Positions 8,275 through 16,023 of a stretch of 40,277 nucleotides of DNA are shown one piece after another. The stretch is from contig DATLYW010000051.1 of assembly GCA_035574315.1 (NCBI GenBank), positions 1-40,277 of the forward strand, read 5' to 3'. The position numbers and the translations under genes are program-made. The notes below the pieces were generated by a model. That model was not told the DNA's origin, made no database searches, and saw only the letters and a program-made list of their open reading frames with translations. How positions within the stretch are numbered: position 1 is the first letter of the stretch; each line of letters starts with the position of its first letter. The stretch is from Candidatus Zixiibacteriota bacterium. Its GTDB lineage: Bacteria > Desulfobacterota > Binatia > UBA9968.

Positions 8275-8661
8275 TCAGAGGTTCAGTGTGGAATGGACCA
8301 GATGGACAGAAACTTTGGGTAATAAGCCAGAAAGGCCGGTTCCACGGCCTTTTCCCGGGCGAAATATGCCGACGCGGGATGCATCCAGACGGGCATCGCC
8401 AACGGCCGTGCTTGAGGCGGTTTTTATAAAGTCGTTGGAACGGACGGACCTGAGAAGACTTTCCGAGAGAACGTTCGAAGCACGGCCGAATGTGCAAAAG
8501 TACTGTTCGCAGTCGGCCATTTCCATGGCATGGCCCGGTTGCAAACAGCCCGATACCGAGGCGAAAGACCGCGCAGAAGCCGCCCGAGCGGAGCACAAAA
8601 CCGCCAACGTAAACGATAGGCCGAGCACCATCGCGGTTAGAGTCTTTGCGCCGCGGTCCAT
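8275..8661 (-). CDS. Small exported protein of copper-cluster type, unknown function
   Basis: A 128-residue protein with a clear signal peptide (LTAMVLGLSFTLAVLCSARA) followed by a short Cys-containing segment (CLQPGHAMEMADCEQYFCTFG) and a tail ending KVSVHLVHSTLNL. This tail and the preceding LSESLLRSVRSND resemble small secreted hypothetical proteins I have seen near copper-resistance genes, but I cannot name a family. The ATG at 8661 has no strong ribosome binding site, so the start may be at the Met near residue 11. It sits between the broken BNR gene and the ATPase remnant, and may itself be a survivor of a larger metal-resistance operon. Confidence 0.55.
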   Translation of the reverse strand: MDRGAKTLTAMVLGLSFTLAVLCSARAASARSFASVSGCLQPGHAMEMADCEQYFCTFGRASNVLSESLLRSVRSNDFIKTASSTAVGDARLDASRVGIFRPGKGRGTGLSGLLPKVSVHLVHSTLNL

Positions 8662-8796
8662 CCGGGTGAATCTTGGCCGCTTTTGAATCGAATGTCAATG
8701 CAACCCTCGAGCCGGATGTCCTCCGCGACAAATCGTTCGATAGTGCGTTGCGGCGAGCCACTCCAAGGGAGTTGCATCAATAGGCAGCCGTCTCCG

Positions 8797-9021
8797 TCAC
8801 CGCTCAACTCCCTGGACCGTCCCGACCTGAAAGCCCGCCTCCGCAATGGCCCGCTTCAGTCGCTCGATGGTTGCCTCGGCCGGATCGTAGAGAACCGTTG
8901 CGCCATCGCTCTCGCCCATGGCGATGCCGACGTCGGCCTGCGTCAGCGCAGGCGCATCGTTTATACCGTCGCCCGCCATCGCGACTTTTCCTCTTTGCTG
9001 GAGCTGGCGGATGATATCTGT
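8797..9021 (-). pseudogene. Chimeric remnant of a copper P-type ATPase and an HMA domain
   Basis: The minus strand reads [19 protein letters not shown] followed by [17 protein letters not shown], the hinge motif of copper-transporting P1B ATPases, but nothing earlier in the pump is present. Right after GIAMG, where an ATPase would continue with its last membrane helices, the sequence turns into [20 protein letters not shown] plus EAGF, which looks like the second half of a heavy-metal-associated (HMA) domain, and then stops. The two pieces are in one frame. An internal deletion joining the ATPase to an HMA domain would explain this. An ATG inside the remnant would allow a 60-residue product, but function is doubtful. 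Confidence 0.7.
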
Positions 9022-9094
9022 CCTGTTCCCCCTTCTCGGCCTGTTTCTGATCCTTATGGTCTACGGATGGCGGAAGCGAAAGACGAGCCGTTGA
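9011..9094 (+). CDS. Possible 27-residue membrane peptide
   Basis: A short reading frame, [20 protein letters not shown] then RKRKTSR, gives one hydrophobic helix with a strongly basic cytoplasmic tail. GGAG lies about seven bases upstream of the ATG, and the stop is four bases before the start of the CopZ-like gene, so it could be translated with it. The small size makes it uncertain; it slightly overlaps the antisense ATPase remnant and could itself be leftover coding sequence. Confidence 0.35.
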   Translation: MISVLFPLLGLFLILMVYGWRKRKTSR

Positions 9095-9098
9095 CGGA

Positions 9099-9563
9099 AT
9101 GATGTCGTCCGATTGCTGTCCTGTCAGCGAAACCGCTGAGAAAGATCGATTTCTTTGCCCGGCTTGCGGTGCAAAAGGCAAGCCGGTGTCTCTTGCCACC
9201 GTGGGGGCTATGGCGAAGACCGAGGTGCCGGCTGTCAAGCTGAGCGCTCAGGAATATCGCCTTTGCCGTACGCCGGACTGCCCTGTCGTCTATTATGCAG
9301 GGGAAATTCGGATCGAGAAGAGCGAACTCCGGGTTCCCGTTCATTTCAAGGAGCGAAACTACGAAGGGCCCGTCTGCTATTGCTTCAACCACACAGTCGC
9401 CAGCATAAGAGCCGAAATTCAAACCAGGCGTCATTCCACAGTAGAGGCAATGGTCGCCCAAGAGGTTAAGGCTGGGCGCTGCGCCTGCGAGGTCAGAAAT
9501 CCGGCAGGCACATGTTGTCTGGGAGACGTCAGACGAGCCGTGCAGGCTGCCATGAGCCGGTAA
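9099..9563 (+). CDS. CopZ-like [2Fe-2S]/zinc metallochaperone
   Basis: A 154-residue Cys-rich protein matching the N-terminal domain of the CopZ family (as in Archaeoglobus fulgidus), which binds a [2Fe-2S] cluster and a zinc ion and helps load copper-exporting ATPases. Conserved features are FLCPACGAKG at 18-27 (a zinc-type pair Cys20/Cys23), LCRTPDCPVVYY at 55-66, VCYCFNHT at 92-99, and the closing CAC at 128-130 and CC at 139-140. The C-terminal HMA domain present in the full-length archaeal protein is absent. The partner ATPase is present here only as a fragment on the opposite strand. Two consecutive ATGs make the start ambiguous by one codon. Confidence 0.85.
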   Translation: MMSSDCCPVSETAEKDRFLCPACGAKGKPVSLATVGAMAKTEVPAVKLSAQEYRLCRTPDCPVVYYAGEIRIEKSELRVPVHFKERNYEGPVCYCFNHTVASIRAEIQTRRHSTVEAMVAQEVKAGRCACEVRNPAGTCCLGDVRRAVQAAMSR

Positions 9564-9580
9564 ACAATTTCATGGGTTCT

Positions 9581-9600
9581 GCGGAATCCCTTCCGCCTTT
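9581..9600 (+). terminator. Weak hairpin after the CopZ-like gene
   Basis: GCGGAA-TCCC-TTCCGC (9581-9596) is a perfect six-base stem with a four-base loop, followed by CTTT. It lies 18 bases past the CopZ-like stop. The T-run is short, so termination would be inefficient. Confidence 0.4.
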
Positions 9601-9709
9601 AAAGATCTGCAAGTCATGTAGGCCGCCCGGTTCGTGGTCCCCGGCGGCCGAAAAGGCGGGAACTTTTCATCGTGATAAGCGTTAGAGATGATGGAAAGGA
9701 GGAGCAACC

Positions 9710-10180
9710 ATGCGTTCCGATATTACTCACGGGATCGTGGCGGGGCTGGTCAGCGGAGTCATTTTCGGCGTCATGATGCAGATGATGAACGCCCCGACAC
9801 CCGACGGCGGACAGATGCCCATGATGGCCATGGTCGCCAAAGTCGTGCGCTCCGATAGCATAGTGATCGGCTGGATCTACCACTTGTTTAACAGTCTTGT
9901 CATTGCCGCTATCTTTGGATGGCTCCTGGGCAGTCGGTCGCACAACTATGGACCTGCCCTCGGATGGGGTGCTGCCTACGGTTTCGTTTGGTGGATCCTG
10001 GATGGACTGATATTGATGCCGCTACTACTCGGCATGCCGGTTTTCGCGCCGCTTCAGATGGAGGCGATGCGGCCGGTTGCACTCGGAAGCCTAATTGGAC
10101 ATCTGATCTATGGCATTATCCTTGGCGGCGGCTTCGCCATGCTGACCCATGGACTGCCCTGGGCCACCCGACAGGCGTAA
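9710..10180 (+). CDS. Met-rich four-helix membrane protein, unknown function
   Basis: A 156-residue integral membrane protein with about four hydrophobic helices (roughly 8-27, 52-74, 83-105 and 122-145). Methionines cluster in the first helix and loop (FGVMMQMMNAPTPDGGQMPM), a pattern common in copper-handling membrane proteins. A strong GGAGGAG ribosome binding site lies five to six bases before the ATG. It follows the CopZ-like gene in the same direction after 146 bases. I do not recognise a named family; it resembles small predicted membrane proteins annotated only as hypothetical. Metal transport or sensing is suggested by context only. Confidence 0.75.
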   Translation: MRSDITHGIVAGLVSGVIFGVMMQMMNAPTPDGGQMPMMAMVAKVVRSDSIVIGWIYHLFNSLVIAAIFGWLLGSRSHNYGPALGWGAAYGFVWWILDGLILMPLLLGMPVFAPLQMEAMRPVALGSLIGHLIYGIILGGGFAMLTHGLPWATRQA

Positions 10181-10328
10181 AGCTTTCGGTGCGACAAGCG
10201 TTCCTCCTGAGCGACTCTAGACTTCTCTGCCACGAACGACGCCTGCGCAGGGGCCAAAATATTTCCGTGACGCTGCCCGACTCACCCGGCGGCCGGGGGT
10301 GTTTCGCGCCATGAAGTTCACGAAAGAG

Positions 10329-11167
10329 TCAAGCCGTCCTCTCCTTGCACGGAACGCCGAAGCATTCATTGACCTCGACGAGCACGTGAGCGAGATGCGG
10401 AACATCCCGTAGCAGCCGCTTGAAATGCTCCGCCGCCATCGGGTAACGGAACGCCACGGATACGCTGGCCGCATACGCCCGCGGACCAACGCGCCACACG
10501 TGGAGATCCGACAAGGCGGTTGTCCGCCTCCTGCTCAACGGCCAGCTTCCGATCCGGGTCCGTGAAGCGCCGCGATAGATTCACCTAGCACCGCGAACGC
10601 GCTTTTTAAAAACAAGCTGGCGATGGCGCCGCCCACCACGATGTCGGGCCAGCTCGAATGGAAGAACTTGACGCCCCACGCCGCCAGCAACACCGACAGG
10701 TTGGCTACAATGTCGTTCCGCGAGCACAGCCAGGTCGAGCGCATGTTGAGGTCATCCGATCGGTACCTCAAAAGCAGCAGGAAGCAAGCGCCATTGCCCA
10801 GAAGGACCAGGGCCCCGACGATACCCATGGTTCCGGCGCTGGGAATGACGCCCCACAAGATCTTGGACACCAGCTCCACGAGAACGCCCGCGCCGAAGGC
10901 GGCCATGATCGCGCCCTTTAAAAGCGCAGCTTTTGCCTTCCATGCCGCGCTGCGCCCCAGCACATAAAGGCTGAATCCGTAAACCAGCGCGTCCCCCAGC
11001 ATGTCCAGGGAATCGGCCAGCAGGGCCGTCGAATTCGCCAGCAATCCGGCAACCGCTTCAACAACGAAAAGAACGGTGTTGATGACGAGCACGATGACGA
11101 GGACGTTTCTGTGCCTGCCTCGTACGACCGTCAGTTCTTGCGCTTTCGCCTCGCAACAATCGTCCAT
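10329..11167 (-). pseudogene. Cation diffusion facilitator with shifted C-terminal domain
   Basis: The first 210 codons (11167 to 10535) encode a complete CDF membrane domain with six helices, an acidic TM2 motif (ADSLDMLGDAL) and a TM5 motif (SSWPDIVVGG) for metal binding. It then stops. The usual cytoplasmic domain is present but in other frames: DPDRKLAVEQEADNRLV in one, then SDLHVWRVGPRAYAASVSV and HLAHVLVEVNECFG in another, ending at 10329. This implies two frameshifts. Some short CDF relatives lack the cytoplasmic domain, so the 210-residue product might still work. An assembly error is an alternative. Predicted substrates are Zn, Co, Ni or Cd efflux across the inner membrane. Confidence 0.75.
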
Positions 11168-11250
11168 GAAAGCGACGTATCAGCTCGACGGGTTTAACGC
11201 CGAACCGTTCCGGACCCAGACGCCTAGATCCTGCGCCGACCGGCGCAACG

Positions 11251-11931
11251 TTACATTCCACTCGATTGTTTGCTCCGCGGCCGTCGCTTCAGCTCGTCCT
11301 CGATCACCTCCCGGAAGACCTCGAACGGCTGCGCTCCGACGAGCAGGCGGCTGTTCACGAAAAAAGTCGGCGTCCCCCGCGCTCCCAGCCGCACCGCGGT
11401 TTCGGTCTCGCGCTCGATCTTCTTGCGATGCCTCCCGCTTGCCAGACACTGGCTGAAGCTCGCGGGCTTCAGCCCGATTTCCCGCGCGTAACCCTCGAGC
11501 TTCGACCGGGTGAAGGCGAGCGCCCCCTGGTTGGCGAAAAGACGGTCGTGATATTGCCAGAACCTGCCCTGCTCGCCCGCGCACTCCGCCGCAAGCGCGG
11601 CCTGCTCCGAGAACTGGCCCAGCACGGCGAAGTGCCTGTAGACGAACCGCGCGCGGCCCTCCTTGATGTAGGAGGTCTTGAGCTGCGGCAGGGTGTTGGA
11701 CCAGAACTTCTTGCAGAAGCTGCACTGGAAATCGGAAAACTCGACAATGCTGACGGCCGCCCTCGCCGGTCCCAACGCAGGTTGTTTCCCGAGAGCGGCG
11801 AGCGTCTGCTCGATGCCCTGGGCACGCACCGACGCGGGCGGCACCAGAAGGAGCCAGGCGGCCAGGATTGCCGCCCTGGCCGTTTTCTCCCGCCGTCCAC
11901 CGTTGCGAGGATTATCCTGCTTTCGGCGCAT
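11251..11931 (-). CDS. DsbA-family thiol oxidoreductase
   Basis: A 226-residue exported thioredoxin-fold protein. A basic N-region and hydrophobic segment (about 20-38, ending in VRAQ) form a signal peptide. The active site is FQCSFCKK with Cys70 and Cys73, and the cis-Pro loop is in GTPTFFVNSR. An inserted helical domain lies between them, as in DsbA and the thioredoxin_4 family. It would form or isomerise disulfides in exported proteins. It lies between the CDF gene and the cupredoxin-like gene on the same strand. The start at 11931 lacks a good ribosome binding site and could be slightly downstream. Confidence 0.88.
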   Translation of the reverse strand: MRRKQDNPRNGGRREKTARAAILAAWLLLVPPASVRAQGIEQTLAALGKQPALGPARAAVSIVEFSDFQCSFCKKFWSNTLPQLKTSYIKEGRARFVYRHFAVLGQFSEQAALAAECAGEQGRFWQYHDRLFANQGALAFTRSKLEGYAREIGLKPASFSQCLASGRHRKKIERETETAVRLGARGTPTFFVNSRLLVGAQPFEVFREVIEDELKRRPRSKQSSGM

Positions 11932-12003
11932 CAGGATTACCGGGCCGCGCTTTCGATCCTATCCATCGGAACCGCCCGGTCCAACGGATCGCGTACACTA
12001 CCA

Positions 12004-12885
12004 TCACGGCAGAGCATAGGCCACTTCGAGGAAGGTGTCAGTGCCTTCGCCCACGACCACCGTGGCGCCTCTCGTTCCGAGACGCTCGTGCCACACCTCG
12101 AGCCGGTAGTCGCCAGCCGGAAGCGGGCCCACGGAAAACCTGCCGTCCTGGTCGGTCACGGCCAAATAGGGGCTCGTGCTCACGACGATGACCGCGCTCA
12201 TCCATGTGTGGAGCACACCGCAATCGATCCGGATCGCTCCCGCGCGATCCAGCACTTTTCGCACCTCGCGCCATTTGGGCAACCCGACGTTGAACAGGGT
12301 CTGATCGCCCAGCCGGGCATGCACGGTATGCAGGATCGGATCGCTGTTCTTCAGCAGCACCTCGCTCCCCAGGGAAACAGCCTGAACATGGGGACGAAAC
12401 GCGCAATCGCGGTTGTCCAGGACGATGCGACGTGGCCGGAGGGGCGGCTGTAAGCCGCGCCGCCGGAGCGTGATCACCGCATTGCGAACGCCGCCGCTCG
12501 TTTCGACCAGCAGGCTTTCATCGAGCACTGAAGTTCCGCAGACCCGACGGTTCTTGAAAACCTCGTGCCGCCCTGCGGGCCGATATCCCCCCGCCAAAAC
12601 GACCCGGCCGCTCACGCTTCCCCCTGCCGTCCCGGCGATCACCCCATCGTCGGCGGCCTGCCCCTGGGCGGCCGCGGTTACGCAGGCGAGCAACAGGGCC
12701 GAACCGACCGTCCCGCGCAGCCACGTCGAAAGCCGGCGTCGAAACGGTGTGCGGTGCGAAGCGACGTTGTGGCGGGTAAATTTCTCTGCTATCAGAGTGA
12801 AGCCGACAGCGGGCCGCGCGGCCCCCGGCCGTTCGTCCGTCGCCCTGAATCCGGCATTATCGCCCCCGGCCGAATCAGCAAGCAT
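12004..12885 (-). CDS. Exported cupredoxin-like / carboxypeptidase-regulatory-domain protein
   Basis: The mature part begins after a signal peptide ([20 protein letters not shown] then VTAAAQGQA). It has a cupredoxin-like beta-fold followed by a carboxypeptidase-regulatory-like (SpaA/CNA type) strand set. Recognisable pieces are [79 protein letters not shown] and EVWHERLG. This layout is common in exported proteins annotated as plastocyanin- or methylamine-utilisation-like. No in-frame ATG, GTG or TTG lies close to the signal peptide, so the nearest ATG at 12885 is given. It would place about 40 unlikely residues before the signal and overlap dtd head-to-head, so the start is doubtful. Confidence 0.72.
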   Translation of the reverse strand: MLADSAGGDNAGFRATDERPGAARPAVGFTLIAEKFTRHNVASHRTPFRRRLSTWLRGTVGSALLLACVTAAAQGQAADDGVIAGTAGGSVSGRVVLAGGYRPAGRHEVFKNRRVCGTSVLDESLLVETSGGVRNAVITLRRRGLQPPLRPRRIVLDNRDCAFRPHVQAVSLGSEVLLKNSDPILHTVHARLGDQTLFNVGLPKWREVRKVLDRAGAIRIDCGVLHTWMSAVIVVSTSPYLAVTDQDGRFSVGPLPAGDYRLEVWHERLGTRGATVVVGEGTDTFLEVAYALP

Positions 12886-13321
12886 GCGCATCGTCGCGCA
12901 AAGGGTCCATGAAGCCAGCGTAACCGTCGAGCAGTCCCGGTCCGCCGCGATCGGCACGGGTCTGTGCATCTTTCTGGGTGTCGGCCGCGCCGATAACGAG
13001 TCCGATGCGTGCCGCCTCGCCGACAAGGTCAAGAACCTGCGGGTCTTCGAAGACGCCGAAGGAAAAATGAATCTCTCCGTTGCCGATGTCGGCGGCGCCG
13101 TTCTGGTTATTTCCCAGTTTACACTGTACGGCGACTGCAGAAAAGGCAATCGCCCGTCGTTCACGGAAGCCGCGCCGCCGCAGGTCGCCCGACCGCTCTA
13201 TGAGGCCTTCGTACGCCGCCTGAGGGAATCGGGGATCGAGGTGGCTACCGGGGAATTCGGCGCACGTATGCGCGTCCGGTTGACGAACGACGGGCCCGTG
13301 ACCCTGCTCCTGGAGAGCTGA
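12884..13321 (+). CDS. dtd: D-aminoacyl-tRNA deacylase
   Basis: A 145-residue enzyme that hydrolyses D-amino acids wrongly attached to tRNA. Family motifs are the opening [13 protein letters not shown], the SQFTLYGD segment and [11 protein letters not shown] near the end, which carries the Gly-cisPro motif that rejects L-amino acids. Length matches the family. The stop codon is two bases from the start of trmL, so both are co-transcribed. Its ATG overlaps the most upstream possible start of the divergent cupredoxin-like gene. Confidence 0.95.
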   Translation: MRIVAQRVHEASVTVEQSRSAAIGTGLCIFLGVGRADNESDACRLADKVKNLRVFEDAEGKMNLSVADVGGAVLVISQFTLYGDCRKGNRPSFTEAAPPQVARPLYEAFVRRLRESGIEVATGEFGARMRVRLTNDGPVTLLLES

Positions 13322-13323
13322 CG

Positions 13324-13776
13324 GTGCGCGTGGTCCTGTTCGAGCCCGAGATCCCCCCGAACACCGGAAGCGTCGCCCGGCTTTGCGCCGCGACGCTGAC
13401 GCCGCTTCACCTGATCGAGCCGCTGGGCTTCAAGATCGACGACAAGCACCTTAAGCGCGCCGGCCTCGATTACTGGGAGTTCGTCGACCTCCACGTTCAC
13501 GCTTCCTGGATTCAGTTTTCTCGGGAACGGGACGACGGCAGGCTCCTTTTCTTTTCGAAGCGGGCCCGGAAATCCTATACCGCCGCACGGTACGAAGAGA
13601 CCGACTACCTCGTTTTCGGACCCGAGACGCGAGGGCTCCCGCAGGAGCTGCTGGACGCTCACCCCGATCACTGCTACCGCATCCCCATGATGGGAACGGG
13701 AGTCCGGAGTCTCAATCTGTCCAACGCGGTTTCCATCGTCCTGTACGAAGCCCTGCGCCAGCTAGGCAAAACATAA
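13324..13776 (+). CDS. trmL: tRNA (cytidine/uridine-34-2'-O)-methyltransferase
   Basis: A 150-residue SPOUT-class methyltransferase that methylates the ribose of the wobble base 34 in certain tRNA-Leu. Diagnostic motifs are VVLFEPEIPPNTGSVARLCA at the start, LVFGPETRGLP in the middle and IPMMGTGVRSLNLSNAVSI with the trefoil-knot SAM site at the end. It begins with GTG two bases after dtd. The full length is typical. dtd and trmL are both tRNA quality genes. Confidence 0.94.
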   Translation: MRVVLFEPEIPPNTGSVARLCAATLTPLHLIEPLGFKIDDKHLKRAGLDYWEFVDLHVHASWIQFSRERDDGRLLFFSKRARKSYTAARYEETDYLVFGPETRGLPQELLDAHPDHCYRIPMMGTGVRSLNLSNAVSIVLYEALRQLGKT

Positions 13777-13798
13777 GGTTTTTTCGCGGCACCTGCCC

Positions 13799-13827
13799 TT
13801 GACCAACCTGTCGAGAATGGTTATTTA
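13799..13827 (+). promoter_or_regulatory. Sigma-70-type promoter for the NEW3/ABC operon
   Basis: TTGACC (13799-13804) and TATTTA (13822-13827) are separated by 17 bases and lie 34 bases upstream of the ATG at 13861. A GCGGAGGGGG ribosome binding site follows. The positions fit a housekeeping promoter; this is a prediction from consensus only. Confidence 0.55.
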
Positions 13828-13860
13828 GCAATCAACTTTTTTGCGGAGGGGGTTGTCGCT

Positions 13861-15090
13861 ATGAGGAGCGTGCGCTCGTGGGTATTGCTTTTGCTTGCCG
13901 TTCTAATCTTCTTCCCGGCGCGTAGCGACGCCGCCCAGTCATCCCAAGAGACAACACCCGCCCCCGAACCGAAAGAGTCCTTCAACCTGATCCTTCCCTA
14001 CAAAGACCTCACCGTGGGCCAGGGCCAGGAAATCACGATGGACGCCGAAGTGGTGAACCGGCGGCGGTTCCCGGTGGAGGTAAGCCTGGCGCTGGACGGC
14101 GTTCCCAAGGGGTGGGAGGTCAACTTCAACTCGCGTTACCCGAGCTATCCGATCCGGTCCGTCATGGTCGCGGGAAGCGACCCCAATACCACGAAATCGA
14201 CCACGATCGAGTTCAAAGCCAAGATTCCGGACAACACGAAGCCGGGCAACTATCAGATCAAGGTCACCGCCAAGGATCTCGCCGGTCCGACGCAGTACGT
14301 CGAGACCTTGAATTTTCGCGTCACCTCGAAGAAGATCGAAACCGGCGGGTTGAAGCTCACGAGCCAGTATCCGGTGCTCAGCACCGCCTCCGGCCAGACC
14401 CTCAAGTTCACCGTCGATCTCAAGAACGAGACCAACAAGCCGCTCACGACCTCCTTGTCCGCACAGGCGCCGGCCGGCTGGAACGTGCGTTTCAAGCCGC
14501 AGTTCGGAGACACCCAGATCTCGTCCATCCAGCTCAAGGAGAACGCGACGGAAACGCTCAGCGTGGAGATCGACACGCCGGCGCGCGCCGAGGCGGGCGA
14601 GCATCCGGTGACCATTCGAGCCCGCGCCGGGGCCTTCGAAACCACTGCCAACCTGAAGGTCAATCTCAAGGGAACTCAGGACCTCAAGATGGGGTCTGCC
14701 ACCGGTACTCTCAACACCACCGTAACCGCGGGCAAGAGAACTCCGGTCGATTTTCTCGTGGGCAATGCCGGGACCGCTCCGATCCGCAACCTGTCGTTCA
14801 TAACGAAGAAACCGAACGACAAGTGGACCGTCGAGTTCAAGCCCGACAAGATCGACACCCTCAACCCCGGCGAGGTCCGTGAAATCAAAATGGAAATCCT
14901 CGCGCCGGATCGTACTATCGCCGGCGACTACCTGTTGACGCTCACGGCGAACACGCCCGAGATCAACAAATCCGTCGAGTTTCGGGTCACGGTTTCCACG
15001 CCGACCATTTGGGGCTGGATCGGCTTCGGCATCGTCGGCCTCGTTGTCATCGGGCTCGGCGTCGTGTTTTTCCGGCTGGGGCGCAGATGA
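13861..15090 (+). CDS. NEW3-domain exported protein with C-terminal membrane anchor
   Basis: A 409-residue protein with a signal peptide (1-24), three consecutive Ig-like NEW3 (NPCBM-associated alpha-galactosidase-type) domains (about 40-150, 155-270 and 275-380) and one C-terminal helix (WIGFGIVGLVVIGLGVVFF) with a short basic tail. Repeated phrases such as GVPKGWEVNF, QAPAGWNVRF and KPNDKWTVEF mark the equivalent strand of each repeat. Its stop overlaps the ABC ATPase start (ATGA), so it is coupled to the exporter. Such proteins may bind exported or cell-surface polymers, or act as an extracytoplasmic adaptor; the function is not known. Confidence 0.85.
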   Translation: MRSVRSWVLLLLAVLIFFPARSDAAQSSQETTPAPEPKESFNLILPYKDLTVGQGQEITMDAEVVNRRRFPVEVSLALDGVPKGWEVNFNSRYPSYPIRSVMVAGSDPNTTKSTTIEFKAKIPDNTKPGNYQIKVTAKDLAGPTQYVETLNFRVTSKKIETGGLKLTSQYPVLSTASGQTLKFTVDLKNETNKPLTTSLSAQAPAGWNVRFKPQFGDTQISSIQLKENATETLSVEIDTPARAEAGEHPVTIRARAGAFETTANLKVNLKGTQDLKMGSATGTLNTTVTAGKRTPVDFLVGNAGTAPIRNLSFITKKPNDKWTVEFKPDKIDTLNPGEVREIKMEILAPDRTIAGDYLLTLTANTPEINKSVEFRVTVSTPTIWGWIGFGIVGLVVIGLGVVFFRLGRR

Positions 15091-16019
15091 GCGCCGTCGT
15101 CGAAACCCACGGCCTCACTAAACGTTACCGCGACAAGCTTGCGGTCAACAACCTTGACCTCACGGTCGAGGAGGGGGAGATTTTCGGCTTTCTCGGTCCC
15201 AACGGCGCGGGGAAAACGACGACCATCCTGATGCTGCTCGGTCTCACCGAGCCGACCGCGGGCAGCGCCTTGGTCTGCGGATTCGACCCCACGCGCCAGC
15301 CCCTGGAGGTCAAACGGCGCGTGGGCTACCTGCCGGAAAACCCGGGATTCTACGAGGACCTGACCGCGCGCGAGAATCTCCTGTATGTGGCGCGCCTCAA
15401 CCGGATTCCGGAGGATGAGGCGCGGCGGCGCATCGTCGACGTTCTCGACAAGGTCGGGCTGACGGACGATGGGCGCCGGCTCGTGCGGGAGTTTTCGCGG
15501 GGAATGAAGCAGCGTCTGGGCATCGCCGAAGTGCTCATCAAGGAGCCGCGCGCCGTTATTCTGGACGAGCCCACGCTGGGAATCGACCCGGACGGGGCGA
15601 TCCGGATCCTCGAGCTGATTCGCAACCTGAACCGGGAGCACAATCTCACGGTCATGCTCTCGTCGCACGCGCTGCAGCAGGTCCAGGCGATCTGCAACCG
15701 CATCGGCATCATCGTGCGCGGCAGGCTCGTCGTTCAGGGACAGCTCGACGAGCTCGGCCGGGCGATGCTCAGGGAGCGGCGGTACAACTTCCTCGTCGAG
15801 GTGGGCAACGGCAGCGACGACCTCGAGCGGGATCTGCACTCGCTTTCGGGGGTCGACGAGATCGAACGGCGCGCTCACGGCTGGCTCCTGCGCTGCACGC
15901 GGGACGTGCGCCCCGACCTTCTGTCCCTGCTCGCGGCCAGGCACCTGCCGCTCCTGCAGCTGCGCTCCGAGGATCCGACGCTCGAGGACATCTATTTGAA
16001 ATATTTCCGCGAGGCCTAG
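15087..16019 (+). CDS. ABC transporter ATP-binding protein
   Basis: A 310-residue ATPase of the ABC-2 exporter type. Walker A is GPNGAGKTT (37-45), the signature is FSRGMKQ near 137, Walker B is AVILDEPTLGID near 155-166, and the switch His is in SSHAL. About 80 C-terminal residues extend past the core, as in drug, antibiotic or polysaccharide exporters. I chose the ATG at 15087 because it overlaps the upstream stop; an earlier in-frame ATG at 15009 lies inside the NEW3 gene and gives an unrelated extension. It is followed by its permease after five bases. Confidence 0.93.
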   Translation: MSAVVETHGLTKRYRDKLAVNNLDLTVEEGEIFGFLGPNGAGKTTTILMLLGLTEPTAGSALVCGFDPTRQPLEVKRRVGYLPENPGFYEDLTARENLLYVARLNRIPEDEARRRIVDVLDKVGLTDDGRRLVREFSRGMKQRLGIAEVLIKEPRAVILDEPTLGIDPDGAIRILELIRNLNREHNLTVMLSSHALQQVQAICNRIGIIVRGRLVVQGQLDELGRAMLRERRYNFLVEVGNGSDDLERDLHSLSGVDEIERRAHGWLLRCTRDVRPDLLSLLAARHLPLLQLRSEDPTLEDIYLKYFREA

Positions 16020-16023
16020 ACCG

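Noticed and set aside
10329..10538. Separate small protein carrying DLHVWRVGP
   Set aside because: It is the cytoplasmic C-domain of the adjacent cation transporter in a shifted frame, not an independent gene.
12004..13164. Long 386-residue version of the cupredoxin-like protein
   Set aside because: Its first 90 residues overlap dtd on the opposite strand and are not protein-like.
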